Positions 1 through 7,151 of a DNA stretch of 14,013 bases are shown here, in pieces. The DNA lies in NCBI GenBank assembly GCA_900767585.1, contig CAAFZP010000119.1, positions 1 through 14,013 of the forward strand, read 5' to 3'. Under the pieces are notes generated by a model, which saw nothing but the letters and a program-made list of their open reading frames with translations, did no database searches and had not been told where the DNA came from. Position 1 is the stretch's first letter. The number at the start of each line of letters is the position of its first letter. The stretch comes from Lachnospiraceae bacterium. GTDB taxonomy: Bacteria; Bacillota; Clostridia; Lachnospirales; Lachnospiraceae. A program made the translations under genes and the position numbers.

Positions 1-974
1 ATCGTCTGGCGGATTATGGTGTGGAGGACAGCAATGGATTTTTGAATGAAGATCTGTTGTCTATCTGTATCCACCTGTACAAATCCGGAAAGGTAAATGA
101 GCGGATCCTAATTTATATTACCAATCATTTTAAAGGCGATTTGGAAGAGCTGGCAGGAATCTTCAAGACCGTGCGTAATCGTATCCGGGATATTTCCCTG
201 TTAGCTGAAAATACATTGGCACAGATGATGTTTGCGATGGGAAATGTAGAATATATCTATGATATATTTACTGCATATTATACGGGCAGAAACCGCGGAC
301 TTGTCGTGAAGGCGTTTTTGCGGTATGCGTGCTACAATTATCTGATTAAGGACGAACAGATTCCTTCCGGTGTGTTTGACTGTTTGTATCAGGAGATCCA
401 GAAGGGAAATATCGATGATGAGATCTCGAAGATGTCGATGCTGCATCATTTCTCGAAGCTCGACCGATATACAGGAGAGCAGAAGACGTGGATCAAAGAT
501 GCAGTTGGCAAGTTTATGGACGCCGGCAAGCTGCTTCCGTTTTATAAGAGCTTCCAGTCATTTATCAAACTGCCGCAGGATGTCATGTTAAAGACGTATC
601 TGATTTACAAGAGCGAGCCTGGCAAGCAGGTGACTGTGAAATACGCATTTGATACCGGTTCGAGACAGAATCTGATCTATAAGACAGAGATACTCGATGA
701 GATGATTCCGGGTATGTATGTGAAAGAATATGTTGTATTCCACGGAGAACGCCTGGTATACGAGATTTCGGACGATAAGCTTGGAAGCTCGTATGTGGTT
801 GAAAGCGAGTCACTCAAGTCGAAGGCATTTAACCGGAAAGACCGGAACCGTTTCGAGATCATCAACAGCATGCTTGTGAACCAGGAGATGCGGGAAGACA
901 ATGAATTGCTTGAGACATTGGATGTATATCTGAATACCGTCCATCTGTTTGAAGAGAACTTAAGAATCTTGTAG
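1..974 (+). CDS. C-terminal part of a large helical protein (probable DUF5717 family), truncated by the window edge
   Basis: The reading frame is open from the first full codon (base 3) with no stop or convincing start before it, so this is the 3' end of a longer gene. A GTG at base 21 is possible but has no Shine-Dalgarno site, so I treat it as internal. About 324 residues are visible. The first two thirds are rich in amphipathic helices (SICIHLYKSGKVNERILIYI, LAQMMFAMGNVEYIYDIFTA), suggesting a helical-repeat (HEAT/TPR-like) solenoid. The last third, from about base 620, changes to beta-rich sequence (VTVKYAFDTGS, YVKEYVVFHGERLVYEISDD) and ends in a short helical tail. No catalytic motif, signal peptide or membrane segment is visible. 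The style matches the Lachnospiraceae family I remember as DUF5717, whose members are around 1,000 residues or more; this is from memory. The next gene starts 16 bases downstream, so it is the first visible member of a four-gene operon. Biochemical role unknown. Confidence 0.75.
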   Translation, partial: RLADYGVEDSNGFLNEDLLSICIHLYKSGKVNERILIYITNHFKGDLEELAGIFKTVRNRIRDISLLAENTLAQMMFAMGNVEYIYDIFTAYYTGRNRGLVVKAFLRYACYNYLIKDEQIPSGVFDCLYQEIQKGNIDDEISKMSMLHHFSKLDRYTGEQKTWIKDAVGKFMDAGKLLPFYKSFQSFIKLPQDVMLKTYLIYKSEPGKQVTVKYAFDTGSRQNLIYKTEILDEMIPGMYVKEYVVFHGERLVYEISDDKLGSSYVVESESLKSKAFNRKDRNRFEIINSMLVNQEMREDNELLETLDVYLNTVHLFEENLRIL

Positions 975-990
975 AAGAAAGGAAAAAGCG

Positions 991-2244
991 ATGTCAGAGG
1001 CATATTATATTGGCATGGATCTGTGTTCCGATTCTACGCAGATTAGTTTTTATAACGATATTACGCGGGAACCGGAGACGGTAAACCAATTGAATAACAA
1101 AGAGACGTACATGATGCCGAACATTCTGTTTTTTGGACTGGAGACCGGAGAATGGTATGTGGGTTCGGAGGCTTCCGAAGCCCGGTTCAAGGAGCAGGGT
1201 GTCGTGCTTGACGAACTGTTCCAGAATGCACGGAGTGAAGAGACTGTTGAAGTGCACAATGTGCGCTACAGCTACCGGAAGCTTTTTTTGATGATGCTCA
1301 AGATGCATGTGGATACGTTTTTGTACCGCTATGAAGGCGCGACGGTGAAGAAACTGGTGATCACGATACCGGAATACAATAAGGATTTGTTCCGTGTGCT
1401 TTCCACATTTTACAAAGAACTCGGCGTCGAAAAAGATCAGGTGGAGATTACAAGTCACTTAGACAGTGGTCTGTATTATATTTTCAACCAGGATGAGAGT
1501 CTGCGGACGAACAGCGTTGGACTGTTTGACTACAATACGGACGGATTGCATTATTACCGCGTGGACATCTCCCATGGACACGAGCTTGAGACCATCGATG
1601 TCATACATGAAGATTATTCGGAGAAATTCAACCTGGCAGCTTTTGCCGGAGATAATATCCAGATGGATTTGGCATTTGCAAAGATTGTGGCAGCCGAGAC
1701 GAAGAAGACGTATATTTCTGCCATCTATCTGACCGGTCTGGGCTTCTCGGAAAAATGGCTGAACAAATCGCGGGAGCTCCTGACGCAGGGGAGACGCGTG
1801 TTTGCCGGGCAGAATATCTATACGAAAGGCGCCTGCTATAAAGCGGTTGGCGGGGAGTATGGAGAGTTCTACAAAAAATATTTCGTAGAGACAAAAGAAA
1901 ATGTAATATTTGATGTCGGCATCTCATCGGAAGATGAAAACGATACATTTATCCCGATTGCCATGGGTGGCAGGCAGTGGTACAACATCCATGGGAAAAT
2001 CAATATTATCCTGGATGATACGGATTCACTGATACTCGTATACAGAAACCGGAAGACAGGAGAGGAAAACCGGGAAGTCGTGAAGCTGCATGGAATCCCG
2101 AAGCGGCCGAACAAGACATCCAAGTTTTCAATCGAAGTGGAATTTGAGAATCCACATCATGGCGCGTTTATTATCAAGGATGTCGGGTTTGGAAAACTGT
2201 TTCCAACCACGAACAAGATTTATCGTAAGGAGTTTGATGTTTAA
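991..2244 (+). CDS. Degenerate Hsp70/actin-fold protein (probable DUF5716 family)
   Basis: 417 residues. The ATG follows an AAGGA site with good spacing. I read an Hsp70-like layout. Residues 6-21 (YIGMDLCSDSTQISFY) match the phosphate-1 beta-hairpin. NILFFGLETGEWYVGSEA (44-61) matches the Hsp70 'PS-hydrophobic...VG..A' segment. VITIPEYNKDLFRVL (123-137) matches VTVPAYFND..R. Residues 177-190 (GLFDYNTDGLHYYR) sit where DLGGGTFD should be. YLTGLGF (246-252) followed by GACYKAVGG (280-288) match the adenosine motif and the GAA-x-GG helix. Residues 302-417 are beta-rich like the Hsp70 substrate-binding sandwich, including IPKRPNKTSKFSIEVEFE. The glycine-rich phosphate loops are degraded and only about 60 residues separate phosphate-2 from the adenosine motif, so subdomain IIB appears missing. 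It may bind nucleotide weakly or not at all. Likely cytoplasmic; it overlaps the next gene by one base. The Hsp70 reading is inference from motif order; DUF5716 is from memory. Confidence 0.72.
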   Translation: MSEAYYIGMDLCSDSTQISFYNDITREPETVNQLNNKETYMMPNILFFGLETGEWYVGSEASEARFKEQGVVLDELFQNARSEETVEVHNVRYSYRKLFLMMLKMHVDTFLYRYEGATVKKLVITIPEYNKDLFRVLSTFYKELGVEKDQVEITSHLDSGLYYIFNQDESLRTNSVGLFDYNTDGLHYYRVDISHGHELETIDVIHEDYSEKFNLAAFAGDNIQMDLAFAKIVAAETKKTYISAIYLTGLGFSEKWLNKSRELLTQGRRVFAGQNIYTKGACYKAVGGEYGEFYKKYFVETKENVIFDVGISSEDENDTFIPIAMGGRQWYNIHGKINIILDDTDSLILVYRNRKTGEENREVVKLHGIPKRPNKTSKFSIEVEFENPHHGAFIIKDVGFGKLFPTTNKIYRKEFDV

Positions 2245-3077
2245 TGTCAAAGATAATCCTATGTACAAAAAAAGAAGCATCGCATCCGTTTATATTTCTG
2301 AATACAAAAGTCGAAATCAACACGTATGAGGAGCTGTGCTTTTATATTTACAACAACACGGTTTTGATCTCGAAGTCGTCCCTGTCGGATAAGTTGTTTG
2401 ACTGGATCCGCGATGAGCTTGATATGCCGGAGCTTGCGGCGAAGCTTGTGGCGCTGTCCAACAAGGCGACATTTGCACAGGATCTGCTTGTGGAGATCCT
2501 GAATGCGGGAGATTATTACACGCCGGATGAAATCGCAACCTATGTGGAAGCGTGGCAGAAGTACCGGAGATTGAAGTCGAGCCAGCGCAAGAAACTGAAG
2601 GCTGACAGTTATCTCGGGTACCGCCGGTATATCAAGGCTGCGTCAATCTATGATGAGATATTAGACAATCAGCAGGATATCAACGACAACGTGTTCCTGG
2701 GAAATGTATATCATAACCGCGGTGTGGCAGCTGCAAACAATATGGATGTGGAAGATGCCAAGCGGTATTTTATGAAAGCATATGAATTAAACGGAAATGA
2801 GGAGAGCCTGCGCTGCTATCTGATTGTATTTTCGGCGGGCAATGATGCGACAACCCTGAAACAGGAGATGCGGAAGTTTGATCTCGATGATGATAATTTC
2901 GAGAATCTGATGATAGAGATTGGTGATTCCAATGAAGATGTCCGGGAGATGACGATTTTCTCTATGCTGCAACGTGCGGTGTATAACCGGATGAACAAAG
3001 ATATGATAGATTATGACAAAAGAATGGATATTATTCTTGGACAGTTGAAGGATGAATTCAGGGAGCAGGCGATTTAA
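2244..3077 (+). CDS. TPR-like helical protein of the DUF5716/5717 operon
   Basis: 277 residues, no signal peptide or membrane segment, so probably cytoplasmic. The ATG overlaps the previous stop (TAATG) and is served by AAGGAG inside the upstream gene, indicating translational coupling. The N-terminal part (1-80) starts with a short beta segment (SKIILCTKK) and then YEELCFYIYNN and DKLFDWIRDELDMPELAAKL, a pattern I remember as the conserved head of a Lachnospiraceae hypothetical family. Residues about 117-147 (SYLGYRRYIKAASIYDEIL) and 150-183 (YHNRGVAAANNMDVEDAKRY) look like two consecutive TPR repeats: small residues at the helix crossings and paired helices of about 34 residues. The C-terminal 90 residues are acidic and helical. 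TPR domains usually bind other proteins, and with an Hsp70-like protein encoded immediately upstream an adaptor or co-chaperone role is plausible. No enzymatic motif is visible. Confidence 0.7.
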   Translation: MSKIILCTKKEASHPFIFLNTKVEINTYEELCFYIYNNTVLISKSSLSDKLFDWIRDELDMPELAAKLVALSNKATFAQDLLVEILNAGDYYTPDEIATYVEAWQKYRRLKSSQRKKLKADSYLGYRRYIKAASIYDEILDNQQDINDNVFLGNVYHNRGVAAANNMDVEDAKRYFMKAYELNGNEESLRCYLIVFSAGNDATTLKQEMRKFDLDDDNFENLMIEIGDSNEDVREMTIFSMLQRAVYNRMNKDMIDYDKRMDIILGQLKDEFREQAI

Positions 3078-4363
3078 TGGGAATGTTTCAAAAAATCAAG
3101 GCATACTTGAATGAGGATGATGCCGAATATGATGCCTTGATTGAGGAACAGGAACAACTGCGGGAAGAACGCAGAAAACGCAGGAATCAGTCGAGAGCAC
3201 AGAAAAATAAAGAAAAAGCCAGACGTGCGACAAAAAAAGCAGTTTTGCGGGAGCGTGTCGATCCGGAGATACGAAGGGAAGTCAAAGATACCGTTTCTTC
3301 CAACCAGGAGCGCAAAACGGTGGGTGATTTCTGCGAGCAGATGGTGGATGCTTCTTATCACATGGAAGACATGCGGCGGGAATATAAAGTCGTGACCGAT
3401 TATCTGGTTGATATTCAGAGGATTGAAGAACTCCCGGTTGATCTTGCACAGGCGATTGTCGATACGGCAAAGGAAATCGAAAAGACGGATGGCAAGCGCA
3501 GCGAGTACCAGAAGTCGGAAAATCTGCTCACGACAGACCAGTACCGGACGATGAAACGATGGGAAGAGGAAATCCCGGATACGATACGGAACCTGAACAA
3601 TATGGAAGCACGGGACGCAATGCTCAAAAATGACATGGGATACCTGGAGGGAGAGAAAGAAGACTTGAAATACTCCCGCGTGGAAGATACAGACAATGCA
3701 TACCGGATCCGGAATGCATTGATCGCAGTGTTGGTTGTGTTTCTGCTTGTCAGTGTGACGCTGCTTGGGATTGCCTTGCTTGGAAAAAGAAATGTCACGC
3801 TTCCGGCGGCTATCGAGGGAACCATCGCAGTCATCTGTTTTGCGGTATGTTATCTGCGCTACAACAGCCTCTGCCGGCGTGTGCAGGAGACAGATGCAAA
3901 GCTTGCACGTGCAGTTTCCCTGCTGAACAAAGTCAAAGCAAAATATGTGAACAACACAAACACATTAGACTATATCTATGAAAAATACGATGTCAATTCG
4001 AGCAAAGAACTGACGTATCGGTATGAATTATATAATCAGATGCAGCGGGATGCCAAACGGTATTCGCAGGCAAGCGAGAGTTATACGTATGCATGTGAGA
4101 AACTAATCAAGCAATTGTCGGATATCGGTGTCGCGGATCCGTATGTCTGGCCAAATCAGACGAACGCGCTGATTGACCGGCGGGAGATGGTTGAGATCAA
4201 GCATGGACTGAATGTGCGCCGGCAGAAAATACGGGAAACCGTTGCCGGTTTTGAGAAGATACGTCAGAATGCAGCCAATGCATTAAAAGCATCTATCCGT
4301 GCAAATCCGGGAATTGAAGCGTATATCCGGGAACTGCTTGCAACCTATAAGCTGGAATTGTAA
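3077..4363 (+). CDS. Coiled-coil protein with a two-pass membrane hairpin
   Basis: 428 residues. The ATG overlaps the previous stop (TAATG), with AGGGAG upstream as ribosome site. Residues 15-60 are an extremely charged helix (EEQEQLREERRKRRN, then a Lys/Arg/Ala stretch) that is probably a coiled coil. More predicted helix (60-205) follows, with many E/K/R heptad-like runs. Two hydrophobic segments, about 214-236 (LIAVLVVFLLVSVTLLGIALL) and 242-260 (LPAAIEGTIAVICFAVCYL), are joined by a short KRN-containing loop, so both long termini should lie on the same side, most likely the cytoplasm. The C-terminal 165 residues are again helical and basic. No enzyme signature is visible. It ends the four-gene operon and is its only visible membrane protein, so I infer that it anchors the Hsp70-like and TPR proteins to the membrane. 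Family not recognised. Confidence 0.7.
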   Translation: MGMFQKIKAYLNEDDAEYDALIEEQEQLREERRKRRNQSRAQKNKEKARRATKKAVLRERVDPEIRREVKDTVSSNQERKTVGDFCEQMVDASYHMEDMRREYKVVTDYLVDIQRIEELPVDLAQAIVDTAKEIEKTDGKRSEYQKSENLLTTDQYRTMKRWEEEIPDTIRNLNNMEARDAMLKNDMGYLEGEKEDLKYSRVEDTDNAYRIRNALIAVLVVFLLVSVTLLGIALLGKRNVTLPAAIEGTIAVICFAVCYLRYNSLCRRVQETDAKLARAVSLLNKVKAKYVNNTNTLDYIYEKYDVNSSKELTYRYELYNQMQRDAKRYSQASESYTYACEKLIKQLSDIGVADPYVWPNQTNALIDRREMVEIKHGLNVRRQKIRETVAGFEKIRQNAANALKASIRANPGIEAYIRELLATYKLEL

Positions 4364-4427
4364 CGCAGATAGAAATAAAATGAGAAAATTATGATTGCGT
4401 ATTTTTATGCGACATCATTCAAAATAT

Positions 4428-4435
4428 GGAGGAAG
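4428..4435 (+). promoter_or_regulatory. Shine-Dalgarno site that fixes the valS start
   Basis: GGAGGAAG lies six bases upstream of ATG 4442. The frame is also open to an in-frame ATG at 4391, but that ATG has no ribosome site and would add 17 residues (starting MIAYFYATSF) unlike any ValRS N-terminus. The start is therefore 4442. Confidence 0.85.
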
Positions 4436-4441
4436 AAAGAC

Positions 4442-7120
4442 ATGGCCAAGGAATTAGAGAAGAACTACAACCCGGCGGAGATCGAACCGCGTCTGTATGA
4501 CAAATGGGTAAAAAACAAATATTTTCATGCGGAGGTAGACCGGAGCAAAAAGCCGTTCACCATTGTGATGCCGCCACCAAACATTACCGGACAGCTGCAT
4601 ATGGGACATGCGCTCGATAACACGATGCAGGATATCCTGATCCGTTTCAAGCGTATGCAGGGCTACAATGCACTGTGGCAGCCTGGAACCGACCATGCGG
4701 CCATCGCAACAGAGGTTAAGGTTATTGAAGCGCTTAAGAAGGAAGGCATCAACAAGGAAGACCTCGGACGTGAGAAATTCCTAGAGCGTGTCTGGGACTG
4801 GCGTAGAGAGTACGGCGGCAAGATCGTCAACCAGTTGAAGAAGATGGGTTCCTCCGCAGACTGGGATCGTGAGCGTTTCACGATGGATGAAGGAAATAAC
4901 AAGGCAGTTACAGAGGTATTTTGCAAGCTGTATGAAAAAGGATATATGTATCGTGGTTCCCGTATCGTAAACTGGTGTCCGGTCTGTGAGACATCGATTT
5001 CCGATGCAGAGGTTGTACACGAGGAGCAGGACGGCTTCTTCTGGCACATCAATTATCCGGTTGTTGGCGAGGAAGGAAGATTTGTCGAGATCGCAACCAC
5101 ACGTCCGGAGACGCTGCTCGGCGATACTGCTGTTGCGGTCAATCCGGAGGATGAGCGCTACAAGGACATCGTCGGCAAGATGCTGAAGCTGCCACTGACC
5201 GATCGTGAGATTCCGGTGATCGCGGATGAGTATGTAGATAAAGATTTCGGAACCGGCTGTGTAAAGATCACACCGGCACACGATCCAAACGATTTCGAGG
5301 TAGGAAAGCGTCATAATCTCGAAGAGATCAATATTATGAATGATGATGCTACAATCAACAAGCTCGGCGGCAAGTATGCCGGTATGGACCGCTACGAAGC
5401 AAGAAAGGCAATGGTTGCAGATCTCGATGCGCTCGGACTTCTCGTGAAGATCGTACCACACAAGCATATGGTTGGTACACACGACCGCTGTAAGACAACC
5501 GTAGAGCCGCTTGTAAAGCCACAGTGGTTCGTCAAGATGAGTGAGATGGCAAAACCGGCGAAGGAAGCAGTCGTAAGCGGCAAGCTGAAGCTGATTCCGG
5601 AGCGTATGGACAAGACATACTACAACTGGCTGGATAATATCCGTGACTGGTGTGTATCCAGACAGCTCTGGTGGGGACACCGTATCCCGGCATATTACTG
5701 TCAGGATTGCGGCGAGACGATCGTATCAAAGGAGACCGTCTGCACCTGTCCAAAATGTGGAAGCAACCATGTAAAACAGGACGAGGACACACTTGATACA
5801 TGGTTCTCCTCTGCACTCTGGCCATTTTCCACACTTGGCTGGCCGGACAAGACGGAAGATCTGGATTACTTCTTCCCGACAGATGTACTTGTAACCGGAT
5901 ACGACATTATCTTCTTCTGGGTCATCCGTATGGTATTCTCATCGATCGAGCAGACAGGCAAGCTTCCGTTCCACACGGTACTCTTCCACGGTCTGGTCAG
6001 AGATGATCAGGGACGTAAGATGAGCAAGTCGCTTGGAAATGGTATCGATCCGCTGGAGGTCATTGACAAGTATGGCGCCGATGCACTCCGATTCACGCTG
6101 ATCACTGGAAATGCACCGGGTAACGACATGCGTTTTTATTGGGAGAGAGTCGAGGCAAGCCGTAACTTTGCAAATAAGATCTGGAACGCATCCAGATTTA
6201 TCATGATGAATATTGAGAAGGCAGATATCACAGGAATTGATGCTGCCATGACAGGTGATGTCGACGCTGCTATGAAGCAGTATGGCTTCACACTTGCAGA
6301 TAAGTGGATCTTGTCTAAGATGAATGATCTCGTTCAGGAAGTTACAGATAATATGGAGAAATTTGAGCTTGGTATCGCGGTATCAAAGCTTTACGATTTC
6401 CTGTGGGAGGAGTTCTGTGACTGGTATATCGAGATGGTAAAACCAAGACTCTGGGATGATGCCGATGAGACAAAGGCAGCAGCACTCTGGACATTGAAGA
6501 CCGTTCTTACAACCGGTCTGAAGCTGCTGCATCCATATATGCCGTTTGTAACAGAGGAGATCTTCTGTACACTGACCGACGAGGAATCTATCATGATCTC
6601 CAAGTGGCCGGAATATGACAAGGCATTTGATTTCAAGGCAGATGAGGCAGCTGTCGATAAGATTAAGGAGGCTGTTCGAGGCATCCGTAACGTGCGTACA
6701 GAGATGAATGTTGCACCGAGCAGAAAAGCAAGCGTCTACGTCGTATCTCCGAAGGAAGACATCCGTGCAATCTTTGAGGCAAGTAAGAATTTCTTCGCGA
6801 TGCTTGGCTATGCAAACGAGGTACATGTACAGGCAGACAAGAGCGGAATCGCTGACGATGCGGTATCTGTTGTGATCCATGATGCAGCTATCTACATTCC
6901 GTTTGCAGAGCTTGTGGATATCGACAAGGAGATCGAGCGTCTGACGAAGGAACAGACGAAGTTAGAGGCAGAGATCAAGCGTGCATCCGGCATGCTGGCA
7001 AATCCAAAGTTTGTCGACAAGGCACCTGCAGCAAAGGTTGAGGAAGAACGGGCAAAGCTGCAGAAATATACAGAGACATTGGAACAGGTAAAAGAGCGTC
7101 TTGCCAATATAGCAAAATAA
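4442..7120 (+). CDS. valS: Valyl-tRNA synthetase
   Basis: 892 residues, normal for bacterial ValRS. A cytoplasmic class Ia synthetase that charges tRNA-Val with valine and edits mischarged threonine. The N-terminal MAKELEKNYNPAEIEPRLYD is typical. The HIGH-type motif is PPPNITGQLHMGHAL (44-58). The CP1 editing domain starts after C179PVC182 and carries TTRPETLLGDTAV (219-231) and PAHDPNDFEVG. A likely zinc knuckle is C420-x2-C423 ... C436-x2-C439, followed by DEDTLDTWFSSALWPF. KMSKS is intact at 526-530 (GRKMSKSLGNG). The anticodon-binding region is followed by a C-terminal coiled-coil arm (about 826-892). Codon choice is more biased than in the upstream operon, with CGT dominating for arginine, as expected for a strongly expressed gene. 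The 78-bp gap upstream holds no T-box specifier stem or AGGGTGG-type antiterminator sequence and no convincing promoter. Confidence 0.98.
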   Translation: MAKELEKNYNPAEIEPRLYDKWVKNKYFHAEVDRSKKPFTIVMPPPNITGQLHMGHALDNTMQDILIRFKRMQGYNALWQPGTDHAAIATEVKVIEALKKEGINKEDLGREKFLERVWDWRREYGGKIVNQLKKMGSSADWDRERFTMDEGNNKAVTEVFCKLYEKGYMYRGSRIVNWCPVCETSISDAEVVHEEQDGFFWHINYPVVGEEGRFVEIATTRPETLLGDTAVAVNPEDERYKDIVGKMLKLPLTDREIPVIADEYVDKDFGTGCVKITPAHDPNDFEVGKRHNLEEINIMNDDATINKLGGKYAGMDRYEARKAMVADLDALGLLVKIVPHKHMVGTHDRCKTTVEPLVKPQWFVKMSEMAKPAKEAVVSGKLKLIPERMDKTYYNWLDNIRDWCVSRQLWWGHRIPAYYCQDCGETIVSKETVCTCPKCGSNHVKQDEDTLDTWFSSALWPFSTLGWPDKTEDLDYFFPTDVLVTGYDIIFFWVIRMVFSSIEQTGKLPFHTVLFHGLVRDDQGRKMSKSLGNGIDPLEVIDKYGADALRFTLITGNAPGNDMRFYWERVEASRNFANKIWNASRFIMMNIEKADITGIDAAMTGDVDAAMKQYGFTLADKWILSKMNDLVQEVTDNMEKFELGIAVSKLYDFLWEEFCDWYIEMVKPRLWDDADETKAAALWTLKTVLTTGLKLLHPYMPFVTEEIFCTLTDEESIMISKWPEYDKAFDFKADEAAVDKIKEAVRGIRNVRTEMNVAPSRKASVYVVSPKEDIRAIFEASKNFFAMLGYANEVHVQADKSGIADDAVSVVIHDAAIYIPFAELVDIDKEIERLTKEQTKLEAEIKRASGMLANPKFVDKAPAAKVEEERAKLQKYTETLEQVKERLANIAK

Positions 7121-7145
7121 TCCGGTTCATAAAGTTCTGTGGGTG

Positions 7146-7150
7146 AAGGA
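7146..7150 (+). promoter_or_regulatory. Unusually placed Shine-Dalgarno-like AAGGA before gdpP
   Basis: AAGGA ends one base before ATG 7152, too close for normal initiation there. The in-frame GTG at 7143 lies before this site and has no purine-rich element of its own. The gdpP start is therefore not settled: ATG 7152 gives the more usual N-terminus (MNNEKILKQKIRWYL), GTG 7143 adds three residues. Confidence 0.5.
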
Positions 7151-7151
7151 T

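Noticed and set aside
4391..4441. Upstream in-frame ATG extension of valS by 17 residues
   Set aside because: No ribosome site precedes 4391, and GGAGGAAG is ideally placed for 4442, whose product starts like other ValRS proteins.
4781..5680. Long open frame (299 codons) on the - strand opposite valS
   Set aside because: It is antisense to the valS catalytic and editing regions, with low-complexity shadow composition and no start signals.
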